64,000 nt of DNA from Spizellomyces sp. 'palustris' (taxonomy: Eukaryota > Chytridiomycota > Chytridiomycetes > Spizellomycetales > Spizellomycetaceae), in the NCBI GenBank assembly GCA_006535965.1, contig QEAR01000040.1, positions 115,438 through 179,437 on the forward strand, read 5' to 3'. Below the pieces are notes generated by a model. That model saw only the letters and a program-made list of their open reading frames with translations. It was not told the origin of the DNA and ran no database searches. Position numbers and translations under genes: made by a program. Positions within the stretch are counted from its first letter, which is position 1, and the number at the start of each line of letters is the position of its first letter. Positions 13,607 to 24,904 of this stretch are shown piece after piece.

Positions 13607-15056
13607 ATCGTATCAGAAGCATTACTACTAGTACTTGCCATGGAACGAAACATTGAAGATAACCTACGCTTGCTCCAGAATCGGATCAAGAAAGGTCAAT
13701 GAAGTCATGCCGCTGGAAATCCTGTGCAACTGGTGGTTACTGAATCGTCAAATACTGGGGGAAGGGCAGCACAGGGCTTTATAAAGCAATCGACTGTCTC
13801 TGGCCAGTCGCTCTGACGAGACCGAAGGACAATGCCATGGATCTGGTGATCCGCTCTAGACAGGGTCTTACTGTGAAGCTTACAAACCACACAGTCGGCC
13901 ACGAAAATAGCACACATAAACCATTATCGACGTGTTCAAAGGCCACCATTGAAGAGGCGCTAGGGGGAGACATTAGAGCTTCGTCCTATCAACGTAACCA
14001 TCAAAAAAGCCGCCCAAACAATGGGTTAGTGGGAGCCGGTAACGAATAACTTTTGAAGAACATTTGAGGGTGTGTGGGACATGGCTCATGCAAGGGTTCC
14101 GCAATCGGACATTTAACTAGACCTTTCAACGATAGTCTGATATTTTTCAGGACTTGAAGAACGTGGTAAGTTCCACGCAAATAACAACAAAACACCCTGC
14201 TTGCAAGAGTCAAGAGGAGATGGCCTTAAGGGAACTGTTGACGCTTACACCTAACGAGCTCTTTGGTATAGGCATGAAATAATAAACTGGGCCGAGGACC
14301 CGTTTTAAAGGAGGCCCTGCTACTTCATTTTGGTTTGTTACTAGGCATGCAATGATAAGCTGTCACTAAACTGGGCCGACGAAGAGGCCTTGCTACTCAA
14401 TTTTCTCAAATGGTTTTGTTGAACGAAAGCAACATGTCCCTCATGATTTGTATACTAGGAATGTTCCAAACGCCTCTGTCGCCTATGTTCTGCCTTGTCC
14501 CGCCTATTTCCACCTATTTTTGGATATCAACCTACGAATCAATTCACCTTTACGTAATCACGCGTCTTCAGTGAATATTCATGTTGCTTTCATGTCCCAT
14601 CAAAACCTGGTCCGCGTAAATTGTGATATTCCAGTTGAGGGTCCCATACAGCGCTCATTTGAATATCATGGGCTGCGACGTTGGAGCATTCCGTTTGACG
14701 GCGGAGAGAGTCAATAGTGATCAGTTTTCTTTGCCATATGGTCTCTGCATGATGCGTTCAAATGTTTATATTGCTGAAGCTACCAAAATCGAGTAGAAAG
14801 TCAACATAATAATATCAGAGGTAACATCAACAAAGATACTAAAACCAGTGCCGACACCACTAGCTAGCCAACTATCCTAAGTAACTTCGTTTAATGCATG
14901 CTTTACTATGGGGTGCTCTTATTGGGATTATGCACGTGTAGGCTGCCATGAGGTAGAGGATTCCCAATGGTTAGGCCTGTTATGCTATATTATATTGCAG
15001 TTCATAGTCTTAGTGCTGTCTAGTATCGATCCATTCACCACGAATTAAGTAAACCA
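13607..15056. other. 1.45 kb with no supported gene
   Basis: Only short unconvincing ORFs on both strands. It contains the imperfect direct repeat annotated separately and probably the 3' flank of the cyclophilin gene. No tRNA, transposase or LTR signature was noticed. Confidence 0.4.
14283..14404. repeat. Imperfect direct repeat, two copies 84 bp apart
   Basis: The 16-mer TAAACTGGGCCGAGGA (14283-14298) recurs as TAAACTGGGCCGACGA (14367-14382). In both copies it is followed by AGGCCCTGCTACT or AGGCCTTGCTACT and a T-rich stretch. The copies differ by a short insertion in the first. It lies in non-coding sequence and its origin is unknown. Confidence 0.55.
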
Positions 15057-15895
15057 TTACAGCTGCCCAGATCGAACGATCGAAACCTTACGAGTCGTCC
15101 GCCCGGAAGGTGTTCCATATGGCTCCATCCTTTGCATGACGCTAATTCCCTCCACGACTCGTCCAAAGACAACATGCTTACCATCCAACCAAGGAGTAGG
15201 TACTGTGCAGATAAAAAATTGCGACCCGTTCGTTCCAGGTCCAGCAGTAGCCATGGAGAGAGTTCCCTCTCCAGAATGCCTTAGGTTGAAGTTCTCGTCG
15301 TCAAATTTTCCCCCGTAAATGGATATTCCTCCGCTGCCATCGCCTCGTGTAATATCACCGCCTTGGCACATAAACTTTGGGATGATGCGATGGAAGACGG
15401 AGTTTGCGTACCCAAAACCTTTCTCCCCCGTGCAGAGGGCACGGAAGTTTTCGGCTGTCTTAGGAACAATGTCGGCACGGAGCTGCGAGGGGATGATGCG
15501 GTGGATAAGTGAGATGCTGCTTATTTCATGCGAAAGATTTGTTACCTCCATGATAAGACGACCAATAATGCCGTCATCGACTGCGATATCAAAGAATACT
15601 CTTGGGTTTTGTCGTTGAAGGGATGGGAGAGGAGGTAACTTTGATTTTATTGGAGTTTCCAGCTGTTTTACCCGCTCCTCTGCTTCGTCTGCTCGCTTCA
15701 TTGCTGTGTTTGTTTTCTCTTTCTCTATGGCAAGAGCTTTGAGCAAATCAGAGATCTTTTGTTCTGCTGCCTCTGCTCTCTCCGCTGCAGCTAGTAATTT
15801 TGCAGGTGAGGGTATATTGAGACGCTGATGATCAACTGTTAAATAGGGTAGACGAGAGATAATTCAAAGCGCAAACATGTCACCTTTATTTCCAT
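15057..15895 (-). CDS. Cyclophilin-type peptidyl-prolyl cis-trans isomerase with N-terminal coiled coil, 238 aa
   Basis: Catalyses cis-trans isomerisation of prolyl bonds. Exons (minus): 15884-15895, 15546-15824, 15057-15482, which close to 717 nt. The intron 15483-15545 is 63 nt without a stop and is recognised because its removal restores the canonical [20 protein letters not shown]. Residues ~15-75 are an Ala/Glu/Lys coiled coil. The cyclophilin domain then shows [13 protein letters not shown], the active-site block [15 protein letters not shown] (catalytic Arg), [10 protein letters not shown] and [11 protein letters not shown] (the Trp of the cyclosporin pocket). ATG at 15895 is the only start consistent with the frame after splicing. 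The first exon is only four codons. The cyclophilin identity is certain; the coiled-coil exon is well supported by frame. Confidence 0.9.
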
Positions 15896-15996
15896 TTCAA
15901 CCAAATCTTCTATTTCCTTCTTCTTTCGATCTCTGGCAAGCAAATCAGAGGGCTAAACTGAAATTCAGACACAGCCATGTGTGTAATTGATCAAAC

Positions 15997-17152
15997 CTAC
16001 TTCGCATATAAACTGAAGGCCTTGAAACATTCTTCCTGCCGCTCACGTTTCTGTTTTTCTTCCGTTGTCCCAGTCTTCGGAAATTTATAATCTGTTTTTG
16101 CAAATTCCACTTGATCTGCCGGACATCCGAGCTGCTCGAAGATAAACAGATCGATATTGTTGGTTTTCCAAAGTTCACGAAGAAAATCTTCAACTGGGTT
16201 TATCTGAAATTGCTTGTCGCGGGGCTTCAGTATCCAATAGAAGCCTTCACTTTTTGCATTGTTGGCATCCTTTTGTAGGACTAAGAGAGAATACCAAATA
16301 TTGGCTTTGGAGAGAGACCAAAGGTAAACGAATATTGGGTACGATACTTTACCTTGACCATTGCACTGCTCCTGTTCATCGGATCCAATGCTCTGCTTGG
16401 ACTCCTCAAATGCCCCCAACCGCCCCCCTCTGCTTCGAGGAAATATGTGATCCACCTCGAAAGTGCATTTTCCGGAACTTGCCAAGAGACTGATAACATT
16501 TCCAGATCGATCGATGCCAAATAGCACCTGGAGCGCCTCTCTGACGGGCTCTCCTAATCCTTCCCATATGCGACTTATATCAGACTCCAAGTGTACAGCG
16601 CATGTGCAGCTTGCGTGATCCCCATCATCGGGGGATTTCAAGAAGCGCTCACGGGCTTCCCACAACTCCCGGCGAGTAGCTCTGCCAATTTCATCCGGTT
16701 TGGTGGTGTTCAGCACTAGGTGGAGGCTATGTATATCTTTTACACCCTGGTAATTCTCCTTTATCCACACATCGATGTTTGGATACTTTTCCTGCCAGTA
16801 TTCATCGACGGACTCGAATAAATGTTTACGGTTTGCCTCCGGAACCACAAAATTTCCTTGCTTGTTCGTTTTAATGTAACTTAGGTCACCGAGCAGTACA
16901 TCTATGGCTTTTCCGAGGGATGATTCCTTGCTGATGATACCAGACGTGGAATGGATGGAGAAATCATTCTCCCAGTCGGATGGGAAATTGCGTCCTTCTC
17001 GCCAGCCGAACTGTTAACCTGTATAGCATCAGTTCGGATGTATGACTTGGACATTTGGTTACATTGGGGCAACCAACCGTGTTCTTAATCAGTTGGCTTT
17101 TCTCATCGTCTTCGTGGACCGTTTCCCTGGCTCCTGACCGACTCACTGGCAT
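15997..17152 (-). CDS. HNH-endonuclease-like protein, 338 aa
   Basis: Exons (minus): 17078-17152, 16353-17010, 15997-16280; total 1017 nt, frame closed. The 72-nt intron 16281-16352 contains no stop and would read through if retained. After a region with a FGWREGRNFPSDW block (~residues 26-38), the HNH core reads CTFEVDHIFPRSRGGR (His of the DH pair, metal site) and, after splicing, NGQVLQKDANNAKS, giving the conserved Asn and Lys of the second half. The C-terminal ~110 residues are charged and helical. The domain normally cleaves nucleic acid, but this is a nuclear eukaryotic gene with introns, not an obvious mobile element, and no substrate is known. It lies 101 bp upstream of the cyclophilin start, same strand. 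Confidence 0.8.
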
Positions 17153-18026
17153 TGTAATGTCCAGTTATGCCTCGACACAGACCTTATACGTTCACAAAAA
17201 TATGATACGAGTGAAACGCCCAGTGGGTTGGGCGAATTTATATCTGCAAGAGTTGAATGCGATGCGCCTCATCATTATGAAGGTTGGGCCTTTTCCATTG
17301 AGATGGGATTTGCAGGGATTAATGAATATCAGTATGCAGCTTTGATTTGGTGTGAACGATAAATATTGTCCCGTCTGAATTCTGAAAATGAGCAAAAAAC
17401 CAGTCGTTCACAGTATGATTTGTTAACAGATCGATCCCTATATCAGACTCTGAATCTCTGTCGGAAGACTCGGAACAGAGACTGCGGATTGGGCCGAGCA
17501 GTCTAGCGACCTCTTTAACCTATACATTTGAGATGAAACTTGTAAGCTACCTCAATGTCAGTCGATGTAGCTGTTGGCACCCTTTCGCGTTCCATTTCCA
17601 TCATCAACAACAATTGCTCATCACATCTCACCATCACGGCCGAGTTGGAAACGACGACGGTCAACTCGCCGCTGGAGACGAGATTTACCCGCGTTGTTCC
17701 AAACCAATTGGGTGTTTGACGGATACGCCGTGAGCCACTCCACGAGTGTAGCAAAACACGCGGCGCGCGGTTGGATGTCGAACACGTTGAGCACTTGAAC
17801 GCCTTTGAAGGTGCAAGTTGACAGTTCTTTGGGCGCTTTGCTGAGCCCCGCTTACCGTACTTGGCACCATTTAATTGACACTTTTTGGATCGGGATCCCT
17901 TATGGCAACCCGCATGCGGTAACTTACGGTATGTGTTGCGCAATGTGCGCTGTGCGGGGGAGACAGTTACCCTTTGGCCTTGGCGGGTAATTCCATCATC
18001 GAACAATTGCGCTCCATCGCCCGAGT
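17153..18026. other. Intergenic between HNH gene and C2-domain gene
   Basis: Divergent promoter-type region. Short ORFs on both strands lack protein-like composition. The right end holds the TATA element of the C2 gene. Confidence 0.4.
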
Positions 18027-18034
18027 TATAAAAG
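18027..18034 (+). promoter_or_regulatory. TATA box of the C2-domain gene
   Basis: TATAAAAG lies about 100 bp upstream of the ATG at 18138, followed by a C/A-rich leader without an upstream ATG. The position and sequence are typical of a strong TATA promoter, which fits a short, probably highly expressed gene. Confidence 0.6.
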
Positions 18035-18137
18035 GAGAACAACCTGGTTTGCTTCCCCCTATCGCTTTAAGCATCCGGATACCAGCCGCAATACAAATAC
18101 ATTTTACACGCACTCATCTCGCATCCGCAAATAAATC

Positions 18138-18631
18138 ATGCCCCTTATCGTGAGAGTCATCTCGGTCGCTGGTGTCAAGGACGAGGACGACCTCGGTAAA
18201 AATGATCTCTATGTCCGTCTATCGACGGATGGCAGCCACTGGGAGCAAACTACAACCAAGAAAGGAGCTGGCAAACAAGCCGTTTTTGACGAGACATTCA
18301 CCTTTGATGTGCAACCCGATCCTAAATCAAAGCTCCTGGTTGAGGTTTATGACAAGGATCCCTTGAAGGATGACAAGTTGGGTGAAGGAAAGGTGAGTCG
18401 ACGAGGTGCTACTGTATTCTTGCGTCATACACTGTGACTGACGTGCCCCGATACAGTATGAACTTTCCAACGCACTTTCTGGTCAAGAAGTCGATGCAGT
18501 CGTCGAGGTTTGCAATGTGCTTGTATATTGCTTAAGGATAACAAAACAATCCTAACGCATTGTATATCCAGCTTCACCATCACCTGCATCGTCACCGGGG
18601 CGTAGTCAACCTTCGTATCTCTTACCGTTGA
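18138..18631 (+). CDS. Small single C2-domain protein, 121 aa
   Basis: Exons: 18138-18392, 18457-18507, 18572-18631; both introns (64 nt each) are GT-AG and phase 0. The whole protein is one C2 beta-sandwich: IVRVISVAGVKDEDDLGKND (first strand and loop 1, with the Asp cluster), YVRLSTDG, KQAVFDETFTFDV, LLVEVYDKDPLKDDKLGEG (loop 3 with Asp residues), and a final strand VNLRISYR. The retained acidic residues in loops 1 and 3 suggest calcium-dependent phospholipid binding. There is no signal peptide or second domain. The partner and membrane are unknown. Confidence 0.88.
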
Positions 18632-19003
18632 TGTCATGGCACATTTTGAGATTGCATCGTACTTGCGTGTATATACATGGTCTTTGTCGTTGCAGGAGAT
18701 GTAATTACTACTTGTGTGCGGTCAAATATATCACGTAATGAGACCAATATTTCGTCCACGTGTATGCTGGTGAGCATGAAGATTTCCCGCTGTACAAGGA
18801 GAATGCAGTCTGGCGATCACGTCCATCTCACAGCCATCTTCCAGTAAGCTCAAATCCAGTGGGACACCGCAGCACATCACATGTAAAAAAAAAATAAGAC
18901 AGCGTGCACGCTTGATGCAGTATGAGGTGTATGTATTGGTTTATGTAGCACGAGTCAAAAAGAATTGTACAAAAAGGGCCTCTCCAACCACGGACAAAAA
19001 CCA
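18632..19003. other. Intergenic, 3' of the C2-domain gene
   Basis: No supported gene. It includes an A-run near 18886-18896. Otherwise unremarkable. Confidence 0.4.
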
Positions 19004-19383
19004 TCAAGTCCGTACAGATGGCGAGACGTACTCCAATGGAGGAGGAGTCGGTATTTGCCTTGGTCGGCTATACGTGACAGCCTACTCGGGTGCAAAAGTT
19101 AGAACATCATATCTCACATTTGGCTTGAATAAACGCCATAAGAAAGGTGGATACCTACCGGGGGAGTTGTACCACGCCACATTACAATGTGTTCGCCTTC
19201 ACCAAATGTTAAATTATAGTCCAGCACAAACTTGTATAGGAATCCACACCATCCCAGATCCGCGACAATGCAGAGGACTTTGACACTGGATGGCTTAGTT
19301 GGTAGGTCGACTCTCAAGACGTCGAGGGAACGTTCGGTTTGAAGTAGGGCTTCGATGAACGAGGGACATAGGGACTGATCCAT
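19004..19383 (-). CDS. Possible two-exon hypothetical protein, 100 aa
   Basis: Exon 1 (19159-19383) starts at an ATG and ends at a GTAGGT donor. Exon 2 (19004-19081) follows an AG acceptor. The 77-nt intron is phase 0 and the joined frame closes at TGA. The peptide has a compact N-terminal part containing KVLCIVADLGWCGFLYKFVL and a Pro-rich tail ending PPPLEYVSPSVRT. I recognise no family. The support is the clean splice geometry and protein-like composition. Confidence 0.4.
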
Positions 19384-20444
19384 TGAGACGAAATAGTAAG
19401 TCTCTGGACCAAAGGGTTTGGATTCAAGAGTCTCAGAGTCTAGGATGGAACGGTGAGTATGAGATGCCTGATAGACTGGGAAGGTGTTCCGAGTTTATTT
19501 ACCAGTTCGAACGGGATTTGATGGAACACGGAATTTTCTTGTGTGTTTCGTTATACGTTTGGGAAGCTGTGGCAGTCGTCAAGGTTGGTGATTTGAATTT
19601 TACAGACTTTACATGGTATGAGGAGACTCACAGCAGACACTGGTTCTTGAGCATTATGGATTGTCCTGTCATAACAGTGTACACTGAGCACCTGTTCTTT
19701 TTTTTATTCGTTATGTTGAACCCGCAACGAACACACACCTTTCTTGTCGGACTCCCTCTTCAGGTCCCTCTGCTCTCGCTATAGCAGGCGCTGACATCGT
19801 TGTATTGTTCATAAAAGTTCTAAAAACCTTGCTGGAAATCCGGGCGTCCGCCTGGGTCAGTAGCCCTTTTTATCCTGCTGTGATAAGGCCAAGAGTGGGG
19901 CAAACTGGGGGCGAAACAGCCAGCTGTGCGTTCGTGTGCGTAGATGCCCCCGCCCAAAAACTATGTAATCCTGGTCGGAGACTTTATGAATCCCTTTGCT
20001 GGTGACCAGCTACATCATTTTTGGATATTAAAGGCCCTTGTCGATCTGCACTACGGAGGGAAAATTTGGAACGCTTGGATCCTATGCAAATCGATTGCTG
20101 GTTTTTGGTAAGTGAGAGTCTGTGATCTTTGGGTGGCGGCAACGGGCAAAGTTAAAGGTGCGCGTTCCCTAATTTTGCAGTGACATTATGGTGAGGCAAT
20201 CATTGGGCTTAATAAGGGAGATGCATCAAAAAGATTGCGTTCGTCTTGCATATAACATGACATTTATAGAATTCAAACATCAGTTTACAAGTTGCAGCCT
20301 TCGAACAGCGGTGGTTAACGTTGTGGCCACCGCTGACGTTTCAAATAGCCGCCATTACGTTTCTATCATGCATTTTGGTGGATGATATACAATTCGCAAA
20401 CACTCTAATTGTGAACAAAACAATTGTATTTGCGCTCACATCTA
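19384..20444. other. 1.06 kb with no supported gene
   Basis: A 133-codon plus-strand ORF starts near 19383 but its composition (runs of Phe, many Trp) is unconvincing. No RNA gene or repeat seen. Confidence 0.4.
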
Positions 20445-23400
20445 CTACTTGAAAGCCTTGAACATGCCAGCGATCTTGCCCTCTTCGCGCTTCAATACGA
20501 CACCAGTAACGTGTAAAACATGTTGCTTCTGACCGATGGTTGCTGCGAAACGACAAAAATGAATTGAAAGGCGCATCAGTCTCTTTGTTTACTTCTGGTG
20601 TGAGGTGACGACGACTCAATGACATAATCATGACCCAACTCACATCTCACAATAGCCAAGGCGGCATCCACTGGATCTGGCTCACACGGCAGACTCGCTG
20701 GATTTTGAGCAAGCTGGTTTCTTACTAGGACTTGTTGCAGCCGACCAGTAAATTCCGTATTGTTCACGCAGATAATGTTGCCAACCTTTGTAAAGTCCTG
20801 CGAACTCAGGACGTTACTGATACTGAACTCGTTGAATTGAACAGCTAACATCAACCAGGAGCAAAAAGATGAGGACGCGGTGCATAGTTGTAAAGGACGT
20901 AACAGCCTGTTTACTTTTAATGTCGCATGGCTTGGAGATGGTGTCCCAAATCGGTTTCATGTATTTTTCAACCAACTTGGTGGCCTCTTTACTGTCAAAC
21001 TTGTCAATGAGGACCAATATCCCTTTGGATGATGTTTCGGGTGCTGACCCTGCTCAATTGAAAAGATAAGCAAGTTGCTGGCATTTATGATATAGAGCCT
21101 GACAAGGCGGCCATTGGCAACGTTACCTCCGTATACCAGTGCCATGATGCCCTCACTCCATGCAACAGCCTTTCCTACATCCCCAAAATGGAAGACCATC
21201 TTTTTAAACTTTGATCCAGCCCGACCGCCTTTTCGGATGGTACAGGCTTGGAGGGTGACATCGGCCCCATGGGCTGTAGCAGATATTATCCGACGAAGTT
21301 CAAGTGGAAAAAAGTGCTTGTAGGGTTTGGCTGACACGAAAAACAGTTGTTAGCACCTGTTACCCAACATGTTGTTCACAATACTACCTTTGCCGTTTTC
21401 GCAGCAGTATAGCTCAAAGTCTTGGACTTTAACATCCAGTTTAATGTTCTTCCACACTACTGTTTCCACAAGTTGTGGTGGTGACTGATGGCACATTGAA
21501 ATACGATCAGTTCTCTATGTGCATACCTACAAGGTTATCACCATAGCTGACCTTTGGAGTACTCTCACCACCGCCGAACGCGAGCGACATTCTTGAGACA
21601 TTTGCGCTAGCAGCCGCAGTCTTACTCTTTGTTGTGCCAAAAATCGAAGCCAAGGATGCGACACTTTTCCGATTATTGGATGGTGGCAGTGAAGCTTGTG
21701 ATGCCGCCATATCTTCCACAGCAGGATGAGCAGGTTCTTCTGCTTCTTGTGGAGCAGGAGCGGGTTCGGTTGGCGCTGGGACTGGTTTGGTTGGGCCCCC
21801 TTGCATCGTCTGCATGTCCATAGCATTGAGAAACCTAGAAGCATTCGCTGGCAGGTTGTGTTTGATGGCTGGTTCGGCTGGACGAGAATCTTGCTCGATC
21901 ACATTTTGTGCCTTTGTTTCATGACCTTGAGTTGTTTGTGATTCATTCTGTTTCCTTTCCTCTTCTCTCTTGTTTTCCAGCTTTTCCTTCTCAAGGCGTT
22001 CTCTTTCACGTTCTTCTCTGCGTCTACGCCGTTCCTCGTCACGTTCGCGGTCTCGACGCTCGGCCTCTTCTTGCTCGACGACAAGACGGCGTTGACGTTC
22101 CTCTGTGTCTTTAAGCTCCTGTTCACGGCGCTCCTGGTCGAGATGCTCTTTCTCTCTTTCCGCACGCTCCTTCTCGCGAAGTTCTGTCTGCACACGTTCT
22201 TTCTCCCGCCGCTCCTTCTCAATGCGCTCACTCTCCAAGCGTTCTTTCTCTACCCTCTCCATCTCACGTTGCTGCATCTCGCGAGCGTCTTTCTCTTTTC
22301 GTTCGGTCTCCAAACGGAACTCTACTTCCTTTTGTTTTTCTAATCGTTCCTGCTCTTCTTGCTCTTTTTTGATTCGTTCTCGTTCCAAACGGTACTCCTC
22401 TGCCTTCTGTTTCTCTGATCGTTCCTGCTCGCTTTGTTCCTCTTTGACTCGTTCTCGCTCCAAACGTTCCTTTTCCTGCTCTGCCTCCTGCCTCCGTACT
22501 GCCTCTTCCCGCTGCTCCTTTTCTCGACGTTCCGCCATTTTTTGTTGTTCCAACGCAGCAGCAGCGGCAAGTTCTTCGTGTTGCATTCGCTGCCGTTCCT
22601 CTTTTCGACGCTTGCGTTCTTCATCTCGTTCCCGGTCTCTACGTTCTTCGTCGGCCAGATCGTCCTGGATGCTCTCTGTTGGCGCTTCACTGGAAAGCTT
22701 ATCCACCTCCTCTCCTTGCGTTTTCGGCTCAATGGGTAATGCGTTTATTTCAACTGACTCTGCTGTTTTACTTGCTGGCTCTCGATGTTCTGCGGAAGAG
22801 GTTGGTTCCTCCGTCTGTGACCTAGCGGTGATGTCTGTGGCATTTGGTTGCCGCTCCATCACCAGACTGTGCCTAGCTGAAGCGTTAAGAGCCTCCTCCT
22901 TCATCTTCTTCGCCGCATGTAATTCCTCAAAGAATCCCAATTTCTCCGGATTCTTTCCCTTCTTCTCTGCCTTATGTTTCTGCTTTTCCAGTGCCTTTTC
23001 ACGCTTTTTTGCTTCCTTTTCCCGCTCTTTCTCCTCCTTCTCCATTCGCTTCCGTTCTTTGCGCTCAGCCTTGTCTTCATCAGATTCTTTGTGACTAAGT
23101 GTCTCCATACTCTTTTTGAATAAAGATGCGACAGATTTAGTCGGTGAAAACTTGGACTTGCGGGACATGGTTGAGGCTGCGATAGAGACCATGCTGCCAG
23201 TTGGTGACGGCAGCCTCGGGCGTGGTGTGAGGTCATTGTAGCTTTGAGACGAAACACTAATTGAGAGTTGGGAGGGGAGGTTGGTAGTTGAGCTGGTAGA
23301 AGGAGTTTCGGTTGTCGCCAGGGGCAGGCCGGAAGCCGGTGAAGGTTCTCTTGGGCTAGGAGGATTCTCAGCTGTACTTGACGAAGCTGTTGGTATGACC

Positions 23401-24904
23401 ACAGCAGGCTCTATGGGCGAGGATGCCATTTGTTTATCCTGCTCCGCCGACAGTGATGACGTACGACGCCGCGGCTCCGAGAATTCTCTCTTCAACGGTG
23501 TGGTAATGCGATCCCCAGGGACGACTTCCACCTTCCTGCCAGGCTCCACTGTCTCTTCACGCGATGGTTTCAATCGAACAGGAGAAGCGACCGCCGCGAC
23601 CTCCGGGCTTTTCGCTGACTCTGTTGCAGCCATCGGTGACAGAACTGGATCCAATATGAGACGTTCCTTTCCTGCCGACCTCATCTGCACTTCTTCTTCT
23701 TCCGCTTTTGTTAAGTCATGTTCGATAAGCCCCGATTCCTCACGGCCCCAAGAAGTGTAGAGCCTTTGCTTCTCTTGCTCGAGCCAGGTGCTTTCCGCCT
23801 CAGAGTCATCCTCTGCGTGGTGGACGGTCGGAACGGAAGGTGACCTATCCTCCATAGGTTGAGATTCCTGTTCTGGTTCCCGTTCTGGCTCTTCCTCTAC
23901 GAGGACGGGTTCGGGCTGCATCTGCTCCAGATCTTTGATTGGGAAAGGCTGCTGGCCTTCCCGTTCCTCTGTGGATACATTGATGTCTTGGTCCACTACC
24001 TTCATCTCCACCTCCACATCCAGATCCTCTTCGTTTACACCAGCTGGGATTGCCAGTACGCGATTGACAGCTTTGATTTTCCTTCGTTTTGTCACCCTCT
24101 TGACATACCTCAGCACAAATTCATCCACCAGCTCCCTCTCCCTCTTCTTCCATTCTTCAGCACTTTTTCCAGCCGTCTGCACCACGACCGGTGGGAACAC
24201 ACCACAAGCATTTTGCCATGTTCCGTATCGTACTGTACGGGGGAAACTTGGAGGTAGAGACTTGTGCTTACTAGCAGTATACACCGGGCGATCAATCGGA
24301 CATGCGATGCGGGGTTTGGGAAGGGGTGGGATTGGCGGCGTATATCGTGGGTTGATGATATCAATTCCCCAATCAGTTAGGATTACCATTCGCCCATTGG
24401 GTTGGAGATCACTTTGAGACTCTGAGAGTGTCTTCTGTATAGCCTGTTAGACGCTTTACAATGAGTTGGGCAAGATGCAACTTACAGTTGAAGTGTGTAA
24501 TTCATCGAGCTCTTTTGCTGCGGCTGCTGCTTCTCCCATGTGACCGCCAACACCTGCATCCGCCTTGCCCAATCCTGCCTTCCTCAATCGCTTAGCAGCC
24601 AGATCGCTCGCCGCCCTCCTTTTCCCCGACGCACCCTCCTCTCGCAGCAAGAGTTCTTGAATGGGATCATTGTAAATAGCCCGGGGAATGACATCGTAGT
24701 CGTAGTCCGTTGATCGGACTGGAACCTGTAATCACGCACCAATGCCTTAGTTTTATCATCTTTGTTTGAGAAGAAGACAAACGTTGGCCCTACATCAGGA
24801 CGCTCTGTGTAGCCCCCAATCCTCGGCGGTATTTTGGAACTAAAGCGGAACGGACCGACTCGTGCACTCGCCGCTTCAAATCTGTCTGATCCTGCTTGGG
24901 CCAT
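20445..24904 (-). CDS. Large Arg/Glu-rich coiled-coil protein with PH-like and degenerate DAGK-like C-terminal domains
   Basis: Starts at ATG 24904 and ends at TAG 20445. Exons that close in frame: 24486-~24720, 21531-24443, 21388-21484, 21127-21330, 20915-21049, 20644-20844, 20445-20542. The exon 1/2 junction near 24721-24775 is unresolved. The N-terminal ~250 residues are of unknown type (Pro-rich PRYTPPIPPLPKPRIACPI). Ser/Pro-rich disorder follows, then ~350 residues of Arg/Glu/Lys coiled coil (about 21950-22650). The last ~220 residues resemble the PH-like plus N-lobe layout of sphingosine/ceramide kinases: a strand ending AVAWSEGIMALVYGG, then KGILVLIDKFDSKEATKLVE, and KVGNIICVNNTEFTGRLQQVL where a kinase has GGDG. 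Catalytic residues are not recognisable. Kinase ancestry is inference. Confidence 0.7.

Noticed and set aside
14448-14717. Plus-strand 89-codon ORF
   Set aside because: No domain, no splice context and no neighbouring coding signal. Considered chance.
17515-18042. Minus-strand 175-codon ORF upstream of the C2 gene
   Set aside because: It overlaps the TATA box and promoter of the C2 gene, and its sequence is not protein-like.
22105-23094. Plus-strand ORF of 329 codons, Ser/Cys/Phe-rich
   Set aside because: It is the antisense of the Arg/Glu coiled coil of the minus-strand gene. The composition is an artefact of the opposite strand.
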